DNA of 38,406 nt from an uncultured Collinsella sp. (GTDB lineage: Bacteria > Actinomycetota > Coriobacteriia > Coriobacteriales > Coriobacteriaceae), in assembly GCA_902470095.1 (NCBI GenBank), contig CABRFG010000011.1:1-38406 (forward strand), written 5' to 3'. Every line of letters begins with the position of its first letter. Positions within the stretch are counted from its first letter, which is position 1. The notes below the pieces were generated by a model. The model saw nothing but the letters and a program-made list of their open reading frames with translations, did no database searches and was not told where the DNA came from. Of the stretch, positions 1 to 7,688 are shown piece by piece. Made by a program: the position numbers and the translations under genes.

Positions 1-79
1 GAGGAGGGCATTGACCTTTTGGTCATGCCCGACGATTGAACGTCAGATTGCCGCTCTGGGGCGTTTGCAGCGTCGACTA

Positions 80-108
80 GTTACGCGGTTTGGTGAAAAC
101 CGCGTAAC
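80..108 (-). terminator. Hairpin just after dapH
   Basis: Perfect 12-bp arms (80-91 and 97-108) with a 5-nt loop begin directly after the dapH stop codon at 110. There is no clear T-run on the minus strand, so it may be a weak intrinsic terminator or a 3'-end stabilising hairpin for the lysine operon mRNA. Nothing else is visible in bases 1-79. Confidence 0.5.
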
Positions 109-109
109 C

Positions 110-829
110 CTACAGCTGGCGCAGGCCTTCCTCGAGACCGGTCTTGCTGTCGGTCTTCTCGTCGCGCATCTTGATGACGCGGGCGGGGACACCGGCCACG
201 ACGGCGCCGGCGGGGACATCCTCGACGCACACGGCGCCGGCGGCAACGACAGCGCCCTTGCCTACGTGCACGCCCTCCAGGACCACGGCGTTGGCGCCGA
301 TCATGACATCGTCCTCGATGATGACGGGCGTGGCGCTGGCGGGCTCCACAACGCCTGCCAGCACGGTGCCGGCGCCGATGTGGCAGTTCTTGCCCACGGT
401 GGCGCGGCCGCCCAGGACGGCGCCCATATCAATCATGGAGCCTTCGCCAATGACGGAGCCGATGTTGATGATGGCGCCCATCATGATGACGGCGCGATCG
501 CCGATCTCGACGCGGTCACGGATGATCGCGCCCGGCTCGATGCGGGCGTTGATGCCCTTAAGGTCGAGCATGGGCACGGCAGAGTTGCGGCAGTCATTCT
601 CGACATCGTAGTAGTCGATGGAGTCGGCATTGGCATCGAGGATGGCCTTGAGCTCATCCCAGTCGCCAAAGACGGTCTTGCCGCGACGGCCGCCGTAGAC
701 ATGTGCGTCGCCCCAGGCAACCTTCATGCCGGGCTTCTCGCGCACGTATAGCTTGACAGGTGTCTTTTTGGGCGCGGTGGCGATGTAGTTGATAATCTCC
801 TGGGCATTCATCTCGGCCGCGTTGCTCAT
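110..829 (-). CDS. dapH: Tetrahydrodipicolinate N-acetyltransferase DapH
   Basis: This 239-residue protein is predicted to acetylate 2,3,4,5-tetrahydrodipicolinate with acetyl-CoA, the first step of the acetylase branch of diaminopimelate synthesis in the cytoplasm. The N-terminal helical part (about 1-90) matches the DapH type. From about residue 90 the sequence is a left-handed beta-helix of hexapeptide repeats (IGDRAVIMMGAIINIGSVIG and following), as in trimeric acyltransferases. An AAAGGAG site lies 9 bases before the ATG. It is last in the minus-strand operon lysA-dapA, dapB, dapH, 39 bases after dapB, and so shares the upstream lysine riboswitch. DapD (succinylase) is the alternative, but the N-terminus and length favour DapH. 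Confidence 0.93.
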   Translation of the reverse strand: MSNAAEMNAQEIINYIATAPKKTPVKLYVREKPGMKVAWGDAHVYGGRRGKTVFGDWDELKAILDANADSIDYYDVENDCRNSAVPMLDLKGINARIEPGAIIRDRVEIGDRAVIMMGAIINIGSVIGEGSMIDMGAVLGGRATVGKNCHIGAGTVLAGVVEPASATPVIIEDDVMIGANAVVLEGVHVGKGAVVAAGAVCVEDVPAGAVVAGVPARVIKMRDEKTDSKTGLEEGLRQL

Positions 830-868
830 TTGCTATCTCTCCTTTGGGTGGATTCGGTTGATACCTGG

Positions 869-1609
869 TTAGGCAAACATGACCTGGTCGAACGTATAGA
901 AGCCGGGTTCGCGGGTGACGAGCTTCTGGGCGGCGGCCAGGGCGCCGTTGACGAAGATCTGACGGCTCGTGGCGCGGTGGGTGAGCGTGACCTCCTCGTC
1001 CTGGCCAAAGAAACTCACTTCGTGGACGCCGGCGACAGTGCCACCGCGCAGCGAGTGCATGCCGATCTCCTTGGGATCGCGCGCGCCGCACATGCCCTCG
1101 CGTCCGTAGACGGGGTGGTAGCCTGTCTCGGGCTCGGCCTCGACTACGGCGTCGAGCAGCAGCTTGGCGGTACCGCTGGGGGCGTCGACCTTTTGGTTAT
1201 GGTGCGTCTCGACGATTTCGCAGTCAAAGCCGGGCAACTCGCGCGTGGCCTGGGCCACTAGATGACGCAGGGCTGCGATGCCGATGGAGTAATTGCCCGA
1301 GTGCATAACGCGGGTGTTCTGGCCCAGCTCGCGCAGACGGTCCATCTGCTCGGGGGTGTAGCCTGTGGTGCCCGAGACCAACGCCGCGCCCGTGCGCTCG
1401 ACATAGGCGACGACGGCATCGAAGGTCACGACGTTCGAGAAGTCGATGATGACGTCGGCTGCCGGGGCGCTCTCGAGCTCGGACAGATCAAAACCGATCT
1501 GGGAGACGATGTCGAAAACGGGCTGTCCGGCGGCGTCGACAATGCCTTCGGCGGTAGTGCGGATGAGCGAGCCCATGCGGCCCGTTCCCATAATGACGGT
1601 CTTAATCAA
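869..1609 (-). CDS. dapB: 4-hydroxy-tetrahydrodipicolinate reductase DapB
   Basis: This 246-residue NAD(P)H-dependent reductase converts hydroxy-tetrahydrodipicolinate to tetrahydrodipicolinate in lysine and diaminopimelate synthesis. The N-terminal nucleotide-binding motif reads MGTGRMG (residues 7-13). The central GTTGY and SGNYSIGI segments and the substrate/catalytic motif ETHHNQKVDAPSGTA are intact. Its ATG overlaps the 3' end of the lysA-dapA gene by 8 bases, which implies translational coupling. The length is normal for the family. Confidence 0.96.
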   Translation of the reverse strand: MIKTVIMGTGRMGSLIRTTAEGIVDAAGQPVFDIVSQIGFDLSELESAPAADVIIDFSNVVTFDAVVAYVERTGAALVSGTTGYTPEQMDRLRELGQNTRVMHSGNYSIGIAALRHLVAQATRELPGFDCEIVETHHNQKVDAPSGTAKLLLDAVVEAEPETGYHPVYGREGMCGARDPKEIGMHSLRGGTVAGVHEVSFFGQDEEVTLTHRATSRQIFVNGALAAAQKLVTREPGFYTFDQVMFA

Positions 1610-3911
1610 GCAGACCAGCTCCCTTCAGGGCATCGGTAAGTGCAGAGCGCGTGTCGTCTGCCATGGGGCACAGCGGCATGCGGTAGTTTGCCTCGATCAT
1701 ACCCATTTGAGCGAGCGCCTCTTTGACGGGGATGGGGTTGACCTCACTAAAGAGGGCATTGATGAGCGGCTGGCCGGCAATCTGTATATCGCTGGCGCGC
1801 TCCACGTCGCCGTCCAGATAGGCGCGGCACATATCGTGCACGAGCTGCGGCTGAACATCGGCCCACACGCTGATGGTGCCTGAGGCGCCCAGGCTCATGA
1901 GCGGCACAGTGAGCGCATCCTCACCCGAGTACATGCGGAAGTCGTCGGACAGCAGGTGGGCGATCTTGGCCGCGTAAGCGACGTTGCCCGAGGCTTCCTT
2001 AATACCCATGATGTTGGGATGTGCGGCCAGGCGCTCTACGTTGCGCTCGCTGATGCCGCAGCCGCAGCGGCCGGGGATGTTGTACAGGATGCAGGGGATG
2101 TCCACGGCATCGGCCACGGTCTTAAAGTGCTGGTAGATACCCTCTTCGTTGGACTTGTTGTAGTAGGGGGTGATGAGCAGCAGACCGTCGGCGCCCAGGC
2201 CCTGGTAAGTGAGTGACTTGGTGAGCATGGTCTGCGTGGAGTTAGAGCCCGAGCCGGCGATGACGGGGACGCGTCCTGCAACATGCTTGACCACGGCGGC
2301 GACGACGGAGTTGTCTTCGTCATCGGTCATCGTGGCACTCTCACCGGTGGTGCCCAGGGTGAGGATGGCGTCGGTGCCATTTTGCAAGTGGAAATCGATA
2401 AGGCGCTCGAGCGCGTCAAAGTCGACGCTGCCGTCCTTTTTAAACGGCGTGACGAGGGCGACGATCGAGCCCTCGAGGTTGCGGATATCCATGTTCTTCT
2501 CCTTCGCTTCCGCGATCTGGATGCGTTTGTTCCATTGGGCGGCGACGGCCAGGCTCTCGTCCTGAGCGCGACGACGAGCGCTTTCGGCACGCGATTTGGC
2601 CAGCAGCTCACGGCCGCACGGCAGCACGTCGAGCGTGGCAAAATAATCGCCCGGGCGCTCGGCGCGGCGGATAAGGTCGGCCGAGCCGTCGGGGCGCAGC
2701 AGCACCTCGGCGGAGCGCAGGCGGCCGTTGTAGTTGTAGCCCATGGAGTAGCCATGCGCGCCGGTATCATGGATCACGAGCACATCACCCATGTCGATCT
2801 GCGGTAGCTCGCGGTCGATGGCGAACTTGTCGTTGTTCTCGCACAGATTGCCCGTAATGTCGTACGTGTTTGTGACAGGCGCCGCGGTCTTGTCGGCGCC
2901 ACCCGGCTGACCCATTACCGTAATGTGGTGGTAGGCGCCATACATGGCGGGGCGGATCAGATCGACGGCGCTTGCGTCGACACCGATATAGTCCTTGTAG
3001 ATCTGCTTTTCGTGGATGGCTTTGGTGACCAGGCAGCCGTAGGGGCCCATCATAAAGCGGCCCATCTCGGTGCAGATGGCCACGTCGCCCATGCCAGCGG
3101 GAACCAGAATTTCGTCGTAGGCCGCATGCACTCCTTCGCCGATGGCATGGATATCGTTGGCCTGCTGCTCGGGCAGGTAGGGGATGCCGACGCCGCCGGA
3201 TAGATTGATGAAGGCGACGTGTGTGCCGGTCTCGCGCTCCAGGCGCACGGCAAGCTCAAAGAGGATGCGCGCAAGCTTGGGGTAATAGTCGTTGGTGACG
3301 GTGTTGCTGGCAAGGAATGCGTGGATGCCAAAGTCCTCGGCACCCTTGGCCTTGAGCGTGCGGAAGGCCTCGAAGAGTTGCTCGGTGGTCATGCCGTACT
3401 TGGAGTCGCCGGGGTTATTCATGATGCCGTTGGAGAGTTGGAACAGGCCGCCTGGATTAAAGCGGCAGCTGACCGTTTTGGGGATGGGCCCCGCAACACG
3501 CTCAAAGAACTCGATGTGGCTGATGTCGTCAAAGTTGACGATGGCACCCAGCTTGTTGGCGAGCTCAAAGTCGGCAGCCGGCGTGTCGTTGGACGAGAAC
3601 ATGATGTCGTGTCCCGTGATGCCCAGCGAGCGGGCGATCATGAGCTCGGTATAGCTCGAGCAATCGCAGCCGCAGCCGTATTCGTTGAGAATGGAGATGA
3701 GCGCCGGGTTGGGGTTGGCCTTGACGGCAAAGTATTCCTTAAAGCCCGGGTTCCATGCAAAGGCGTCGCGCACTTCTTGCATGTTGCGGCGGATGCCCGC
3801 CTCGTCGTATAGATGAAACGGCGTGGGGAACTGCTCGACGATATGCTCGAGTGTCTCCTTGTCCACAAACGGCTGCTTGGCCGCATATGCCTCGTTGGGG
3901 GTCAATGCCAT
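1602..3911 (-). CDS. lysA-dapA: Fused diaminopimelate decarboxylase-dihydrodipicolinate synthase (LysA-DapA)
   Basis: A single uninterrupted 769-codon frame joins the last enzyme of lysine synthesis to the first enzyme of the diaminopimelate branch. Residues 1 to about 445 are a fold-type III PLP decarboxylase, with the Schiff-base lysine in FAVKANPNP and the C-terminal HDTGAHGYSMGYN active-site motif. Residues 474-769 are a complete DapA: GTTGES, the YYNKSNEEG and YNIPGR motifs, and the Schiff-base lysine in IKEASG. The roughly 30-residue linker is charged and likely helical. Met474 would be a normal dapA start and has an AAGGAG-like site just upstream, so free DapA may also be made. It is first in the operon behind a lysine riboswitch and overlaps dapB by 8 bases. 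Whether the fused polypeptide is stable cannot be judged from sequence. Confidence 0.93.
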   Translation of the reverse strand: MALTPNEAYAAKQPFVDKETLEHIVEQFPTPFHLYDEAGIRRNMQEVRDAFAWNPGFKEYFAVKANPNPALISILNEYGCGCDCSSYTELMIARSLGITGHDIMFSSNDTPAADFELANKLGAIVNFDDISHIEFFERVAGPIPKTVSCRFNPGGLFQLSNGIMNNPGDSKYGMTTEQLFEAFRTLKAKGAEDFGIHAFLASNTVTNDYYPKLARILFELAVRLERETGTHVAFINLSGGVGIPYLPEQQANDIHAIGEGVHAAYDEILVPAGMGDVAICTEMGRFMMGPYGCLVTKAIHEKQIYKDYIGVDASAVDLIRPAMYGAYHHITVMGQPGGADKTAAPVTNTYDITGNLCENNDKFAIDRELPQIDMGDVLVIHDTGAHGYSMGYNYNGRLRSAEVLLRPDGSADLIRRAERPGDYFATLDVLPCGRELLAKSRAESARRRAQDESLAVAAQWNKRIQIAEAKEKNMDIRNLEGSIVALVTPFKKDGSVDFDALERLIDFHLQNGTDAILTLGTTGESATMTDDEDNSVVAAVVKHVAGRVPVIAGSGSNSTQTMLTKSLTYQGLGADGLLLITPYYNKSNEEGIYQHFKTVADAVDIPCILYNIPGRCGCGISERNVERLAAHPNIMGIKEASGNVAYAAKIAHLLSDDFRMYSGEDALTVPLMSLGASGTISVWADVQPQLVHDMCRAYLDGDVERASDIQIAGQPLINALFSEVNPIPVKEALAQMGMIEANYRMPLCPMADDTRSALTDALKGAGLLD
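2490..2510 (-). promoter_or_regulatory. Internal ribosome binding site and start for the DapA half
   Basis: Inside the fusion linker the minus strand reads GAAGGAGAAGAAC directly before an ATG at 2492. This is a near-ideal Shine-Dalgarno sequence at normal spacing, in frame with the fusion. It would yield a free 296-residue DapA. It is either the ancestral dapA start kept after loss of the lysA stop codon, or a working internal start. Confidence 0.6.
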
Positions 3912-3924
3912 GTCCCGTAAACCT

Positions 3925-3989
3925 CGCTATCCAGACGGCGCCATCTGCGCATCGAATCCGCATAGCGTGGACCCAATGTCCGGATAGCG
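3925..3989 (-). promoter_or_regulatory. Expression platform of the lysine riboswitch
   Basis: The minus-strand segment 3989-3978, which forms the 3' side of riboswitch helix P1, is complementary over 12 bases (one G-U pair) to 3936-3925. The latter lies just upstream of the probable lysA ribosome binding site (GAGG). A second CGCTAT copy at about 3966 can pair with the same target. These alternatives could control translation or transcription. The switch logic is not obvious, because no U-tract terminator is visible. Confidence 0.5.
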
Positions 3990-4152
3990 CTCCCGCATTG
4001 CTGCAGACAGTCCTGTGGGTGTTTCCCGCAGGCCCACCAGGTTGTTCGTGCCCGAAAAACCCAGTTCGGCGGGTTTCGCCTCCCCACGGGGTCAAAGCCT
4101 GCCGGCTCGCCCGCGGCTCTTCGTGCCCGCGCCTCTATCAAGTGGTAAAGAC
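3978..4152 (-). promoter_or_regulatory. Lysine riboswitch (L-box)
   Basis: Read on the minus strand, the leader of the lysine operon shows the order of conserved blocks of lysine riboswitches. GATAGAGGCGCG lies at about 4139, AAGAG shortly after, GGGGAGGCGA with GCCGAA at about 4085-4065, a GGCCTG/ACTGTC region, and the closing GGAGCGCTATC at about 3993. GATAG and CTATC form helix P1. Established knowledge: L-boxes bind lysine and shut down lysC, dapA and lysA expression. The position directly ahead of lysA-dapA, dapB, dapH agrees. The call comes from motif recognition by eye, and the exact ends are approximate. The rest of the gap up to 4289 is AT-rich and should hold the divergent promoters. 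Confidence 0.8.
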
Positions 4153-4289
4153 CCTATCACGTTGCACTTTACCAAACAAGAGTATTCGTATATAACGTTT
4201 AAAAAATGCAGCAATATGCTGGAAACATGTGTGCCACAATCCTGTATCACAATAAGTTGCAACAGATGTGCCTCACGAAGGGATTCTCT

Positions 4290-5477
4290 ATGACCGAGCT
4301 CCAAGAACTCCGTCGCTATCGCCGCGATCTCCATCGCATTCCGGAGCTCGATTTCGATCTTCCGCAGACTATCGCCTATATCGAGGGCGTGTTGGCGCCG
4401 CTCGCTTGCGAGGTGACCCATCCGTGCCCCAGCTGCGTCTGCGCTTTCTTCGATGCCGGCACGGGCGCCGCGCATGCTACGGCGATTCGCGCCGACATGG
4501 ACGCCCTGCCCATCGCGGAGGCAACGGGCGCTGCCTTTTCCTCGACGCATCCCGGTAAGATGCACGCTTGCGGACACGATGGACACATGGCCATGGCGCT
4601 TGCCGCCGCGACACATGTCGACCGCACGATTCGTGAGCAGCCGGGCGTCATTAAGCGCAACGTGCTCTTTGTGTTTCAGCCGGCCGAGGAAACGACCGGT
4701 GGCGCCAAGACGGTGTGCGAGAGCGGCGTGTTCGAGCGCTATGGGGTTGACCGCATCTTTGGCTTCCATGTGTGGCCCGATCTTCCTGCCGGTACGCTGG
4801 CGAGTTGTTCCGGTCCGCTGCTGGCGCGTTCGAGCGAGACACATGTGCACATTCATGGGACGAGCATCCATATCGCCAAGACCTACGGCGTTCCCGTTGG
4901 CGAATCGCACGATGCGGCGCTGGCGGCTGCCAAGTTCTTGGTTGCCGAGCGCGAACTGATGGACGAGCTGGGCACCGACGAGCCCTGTATCGGTAAGTTT
5001 GGTCTGCTGCAGGCCGGTACGGTTTGCAACGCGGTGGCGGGGGAGGCCCATGTGGCCGGAAGCCTGCGTGTGTTTACGGACGACATGTTCGACCGGGCGC
5101 GCGAAGGCGTGCGCCGCGTGCTGGACGATGCCTGTGCCGCAACGGGCTGCACGTATGATCTCGACTTTGCCGAGGGCTATCCGCCGGTCGACAACGACCC
5201 CGAGTTGTTTGCCAGCGTCGCGCCTGCCTTGCCCGGGCTGCAGCTTGTGGAGGAACCGCTGCTGATCGCCGAGGATTTCGCGTTCTATCAACGCCATCTG
5301 CCGGGCGTGTTTTTCCTGCTGGGCACGGGTATGCCAGAGGACCAAGACAACCCGAGTGATTCGGATGGCTGTCCCGCCTATGCCACAAGCGCTCTGCATA
5401 CCGATAGCATGCTCTTCGACGAGGAAATCCTTCTCAAAGGCCTCGATGTCTACAAACGATTGCTTTTGCTTGACTAA
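4290..5477 (+). CDS. M20D amidohydrolase, candidate N-acetyl-diaminopimelate deacetylase
   Basis: A 395-residue zinc amidohydrolase of the M20D group. Metal-binding motifs are seen at RADMDALP (about 68-74), HACGHDGH (92-99) and FQPAEE (about 137). The insert (dimerisation) domain lies in the middle of the protein. The ATG at 4290 is preceded by GAAGGGA at good spacing; an upstream in-frame ATG at 4206 has no support. Known members hydrolyse N-acetyl or other N-acyl amino acids. The gene is divergent from the lysA-dapA-dapB-dapH operon, and the DapH route needs an N-acetyl-LL-diaminopimelate deacetylase. That role is therefore the leading inference, but a general aminoacylase or hippurate hydrolase-like enzyme is possible. 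The dimerisation-domain segment HGTSIHIAKTYGVP departs from the usual family pattern. Confidence 0.8.
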   Translation: MTELQELRRYRRDLHRIPELDFDLPQTIAYIEGVLAPLACEVTHPCPSCVCAFFDAGTGAAHATAIRADMDALPIAEATGAAFSSTHPGKMHACGHDGHMAMALAAATHVDRTIREQPGVIKRNVLFVFQPAEETTGGAKTVCESGVFERYGVDRIFGFHVWPDLPAGTLASCSGPLLARSSETHVHIHGTSIHIAKTYGVPVGESHDAALAAAKFLVAERELMDELGTDEPCIGKFGLLQAGTVCNAVAGEAHVAGSLRVFTDDMFDRAREGVRRVLDDACAATGCTYDLDFAEGYPPVDNDPELFASVAPALPGLQLVEEPLLIAEDFAFYQRHLPGVFFLLGTGMPEDQDNPSDSDGCPAYATSALHTDSMLFDEEILLKGLDVYKRLLLLD

Positions 5478-5491
5478 GGCGCAAAGGACTA

Positions 5492-5568
5492 TTTGTTCTA
5501 GAAAACACGAACAAACGTACGATATAATAGAGATGTAAGTCTATAGAAACGTTTGACGTTACTAACGT
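5492..5568 (+). promoter_or_regulatory. higBA promoter and operator-like palindromes
   Basis: A TATAAT box lies at 5523-5528. It is flanked by TTTGTTC (5492-5498) with its inverse GAACAAA (5509-5515), AAACGTTT at 5547-5554, and a 13-bp palindrome with 6-bp arms ACGTTA and TAACGT at 5556-5568. The -35 region is weak. The arrangement suits autorepression by the HigBA complex, which is inferred from the family. Confidence 0.5.
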
Positions 5569-5579
5569 AAGGCGATACT

Positions 5580-5861
5580 ATGATTGCATCGTATAAAGAT
5601 GAGGATACCGAACGCTTTGCCATGGGTGTGCGGGTCAGGAGGTTCGTGCCCTTTGAGCGTGTTGCGTTGAGGAAGATTCGCCAACTGCAGGTTTGTGCTT
5701 CGCTTGATGATCTTCGCGTTCCACCGGGCAACCGCCTGGAAGCTTTGAAGGGCGATCGTGCCGGTCAATATAGCATCCGTGTTAACGAGCGCTATCGGGT
5801 CTGTTTTGAGTGGAGACAGGAGATGGCTTGGAATGTCGAAATCGTCGATTATCACAAGTGA
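5580..5861 (+). CDS. higB: HigB-type toxin (RelE/ParE superfamily mRNA interferase)
   Basis: A 93-residue basic protein of the plasmid-maintenance killer/HigB family. The conserved core is the segment LRVPPGNRLEALKGDRAGQY, followed by SIRVNERYRVCFEW and the final strand VEIVDYHK. Family members cut mRNA on translating ribosomes and are neutralised by the adjacent antitoxin. The toxin gene comes first and overlaps the antitoxin start by 29 bases, the usual higBA order. A palindrome-rich promoter precedes it. The length is normal, and no catalytic damage is evident. Confidence 0.92.
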   Translation: MIASYKDEDTERFAMGVRVRRFVPFERVALRKIRQLQVCASLDDLRVPPGNRLEALKGDRAGQYSIRVNERYRVCFEWRQEMAWNVEIVDYHK

Positions 5862-6174
5862 TGAGACTTCGGCCGATTTGCTGTCGCCGGTGACTCCTGG
5901 TGAGCTTCTCAAAGAGGAGTTTCTTGTTCCCATGGGCATTTCTCAATATCGCCTTGCGAAAGAGACTGGGATTCCGGCTCAGCGTATCGGGCAGATTGTC
6001 TTGGGAAAACGTCGCGTGACGGCCGACACCGACCTCCGTCTTTGCCGTTATTTTGGCCTGACGGATGGTTATTGGCTGCGCGCTCAGGTGGCGTTTGACC
6101 TTGAGGCCGAGAAAAGGCGGATCGAACCGGAGCTGAATAAGATCGTTCCTGTCCAGCAGGCCGCTGCGTTGTAG
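5833..6174 (+). CDS. higA: HigA-type antitoxin, XRE helix-turn-helix
   Basis: A 113-residue antitoxin with the start chosen at 5833 (MSKSSIITSD). It has an AGGAG site about 10 bases upstream, and the N-terminus then precedes the hallmark TPGELLKEEFLVPMGISQYRLA. The helix-turn-helix is QYRLAKETGIPAQRIGQIVLGKR at about residues 40-62, and DTDLRLCRYFGLTDGYWLRAQ completes the HigA family signature. It should bind HigB and repress the shared promoter. Its first codons overlap higB, which couples their translation. Confidence 0.92.
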   Translation: MSKSSIITSDETSADLLSPVTPGELLKEEFLVPMGISQYRLAKETGIPAQRIGQIVLGKRRVTADTDLRLCRYFGLTDGYWLRAQVAFDLEAEKRRIEPELNKIVPVQQAAAL

Positions 6175-6203
6175 TGCTCAAAGATATTGAGGTTGGAGTG
6201 ACG

Positions 6204-6527
6204 ATGGAACGACGCCGACAGTCTGCCGTTTATAGTCCCGGTGGGTGTGGATGCGGCTTGTTGTTGCTTCCGGTTATTGCTGTGAGCATTGGCGTGATGT
6301 TTGCGCTTGCTGGGCTGGCTGCGGCGGCACTCGTACTGTTTATCACTGCCATCGGCGTGACGATTTGGCTCTGCCGCAATCGCGAGCGACGCCGTGCCGG
6401 CGGTAAAGCCAATGTCGGCTGGGTTGTATTCCTGGTCATTGCGTACCCGCTGAGTGTCAGCTACCTGGTGTTCTTTGTCCTGTTGATGGTCAGTGCCTTT
6501 ACCGGGGAATCCGTCACGGTGGGTTGA
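6204..6527 (+). CDS. Small membrane protein of unknown function
   Basis: A 107-residue protein starting at 6204, with GGAG 5 bases before the ATG. It has a basic N-terminus, then a long hydrophobic stretch (about 17-54: GCGCGLLLLPVIAVSIGVMFALAG and beyond) that can form two segments, a basic loop RNRERRRAGGKAN, and a third hydrophobic segment (about 71-98). It begins 29 bases after higA and could be co-transcribed. No family was recognised. Confidence 0.65.
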   Translation: MERRRQSAVYSPGGCGCGLLLLPVIAVSIGVMFALAGLAAAALVLFITAIGVTIWLCRNRERRRAGGKANVGWVVFLVIAYPLSVSYLVFFVLLMVSAFTGESVTVG

Positions 6528-6632
6528 TGCGCTGCCGGCAGACGGTCGCGCAAAGTGCGTTTGCTCGGCGTTTGGATAACTGCATTGGCCGTTTATCGCA
6601 ACCTTAGCTCTCAGCTAATGAATTCAAGTTCA

Positions 6633-6686
6633 ATCCTTCCTACGATGTGCTGTGTGCCGGCACGGTAGCCGGATCGTAGGAAGGAT
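6633..6686 (+). promoter_or_regulatory. Hairpin masking the ribosome binding site of the next gene
   Basis: Two perfectly complementary 14-base arms (6633-6646 and 6673-6686) are separated by 26 bases that hold a 10-bp palindrome of their own (6654-6663). The 3' arm contains the AGGAAGG Shine-Dalgarno sequence of the FxLYD gene (ATG 6692). The folded mRNA would therefore hide it. No T-run follows, so it is not a standard terminator. Confidence 0.6.
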
Positions 6687-6691
6687 GAATA

Positions 6692-7135
6692 ATGGCAAAA
6701 GAGGGAAAGAAGCCGATCGGCAAGATTGTCCTAGGCATCATTGTGGTGCTGGTTATTGTCGGTGCCGTGGGCTCTATGGGCGGCAACTCAACCGATTCGT
6801 CTGCGAGCGATTCGGCAAAACCTGCCGAGACGACACAGCAGGCTGAGGAGCAAAAAGAACCGCAAGAACCGTATACCATTGCTGACGAGGCTGAAGACAC
6901 TTCCAATCAGTTTACCTATAAGATCACGGGCACGCTGACCAATAACACGGATAAGGAAAAGAGCTACATTCAGATTGAATATGTTCTGTATGATGCCGAT
7001 GGCAACCAGGTTGGAACGGCTCTTGCAAACACCAATCATCTGAAGGCGGGCGGCTCCTGGAAGTTCGAGGCGCTGGGTACGGTGTCTCCCGACCAGGTTG
7101 CTAGCTGGGAGCGTTCGGACGTAAGCGGTTTCTAG
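6692..7135 (+). CDS. FxLYD-domain membrane-anchored extracytoplasmic protein
   Basis: A 147-residue protein with a lysine-rich start, one transmembrane segment (about 10-29), a Ser/Thr/Glu-rich linker (about 30-70) and a C-terminal beta-sandwich matching FxLYD domains. The domain segments include TYKITGTLTNNTDKEKSYIQ, EYVLYDADGNQVG, and a WKFEA strand. Such proteins sit on the outer face of the membrane, and their function is generally unknown. The start has AGGAAGG at 6678-6684, but that site is inside a long hairpin, so translation may be conditional. It stands alone between the higBA block and the regulator-kinase pair. Confidence 0.8.
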   Translation: MAKEGKKPIGKIVLGIIVVLVIVGAVGSMGGNSTDSSASDSAKPAETTQQAEEQKEPQEPYTIADEAEDTSNQFTYKITGTLTNNTDKEKSYIQIEYVLYDADGNQVGTALANTNHLKAGGSWKFEALGTVSPDQVASWERSDVSGF

Positions 7136-7167
7136 CATGTTGCATGCACTGGGGGAGGTGAAGTCGT

Positions 7168-7590
7168 ATGCCCGATAAAAAGCTGACTGACGAGTTACTC
7201 AATGAGCTTCTCGACGCGCCAAACATCGATGGCTATATCAAAGAACACGACTTTGCCACCCCGTCGCTTTCGAACTACCTGAAGCAGCTACTGCAGGAAA
7301 AGGGCTTGGAGCGCTCGCGCGTGGTTCGTATGGCCGATCTCAATGAGACCTTTGGCTATCAGATCTTTACCGGCGCGCGTCATCCGAGTCGCAATAAGGT
7401 GCTGCAGATTGCCTTTGCGATGGCGCTGACGCTCAAAGAGACCAACCGTGCGCTGACGGCTGCCGGGGTAAGCGTCCTTAACTGCAAGGACCGCCGCGAT
7501 GCGATTATCATTTTTTGCATCGATCGCGGGTGCAGCCTCCAAAAGGTCAACGAGGAGCTGTATCGCTTTGGCGAGGAGACGGTGAGTTAG
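7168..7590 (+). CDS. XRE-like helix-turn-helix protein
   Basis: A 140-residue protein with a strong GGGAGGTG site before the ATG. The middle part, SLSNYLKQLLQEKGLERSRVV then YQIFTGARHPSRNKVLQIAFAM, reads as a helix-turn-helix of the lambda-repressor/XRE kind (about 34-90). The last 40 residues, RRDAIIIFCIDRGCSLQKVN and beyond, are a helical tail. It lies about 100 bases upstream of a Ser/Thr kinase gene in the same direction. Similar regulator-kinase pairs occur in related bacteria (from memory), so it may be a kinase substrate or regulate the pair. That is inference. Confidence 0.75.
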   Translation: MPDKKLTDELLNELLDAPNIDGYIKEHDFATPSLSNYLKQLLQEKGLERSRVVRMADLNETFGYQIFTGARHPSRNKVLQIAFAMALTLKETNRALTAAGVSVLNCKDRRDAIIIFCIDRGCSLQKVNEELYRFGEETVS

Positions 7591-7688
7591 CGGCTGATAT
7601 CTGAGCCGGCGGAGCTGCCGAACAACGATGCAAACGAACGGGGCGTGGATGCCATGGGGTGTCTGCGCCCTGCGCTATGATGGAGGCT

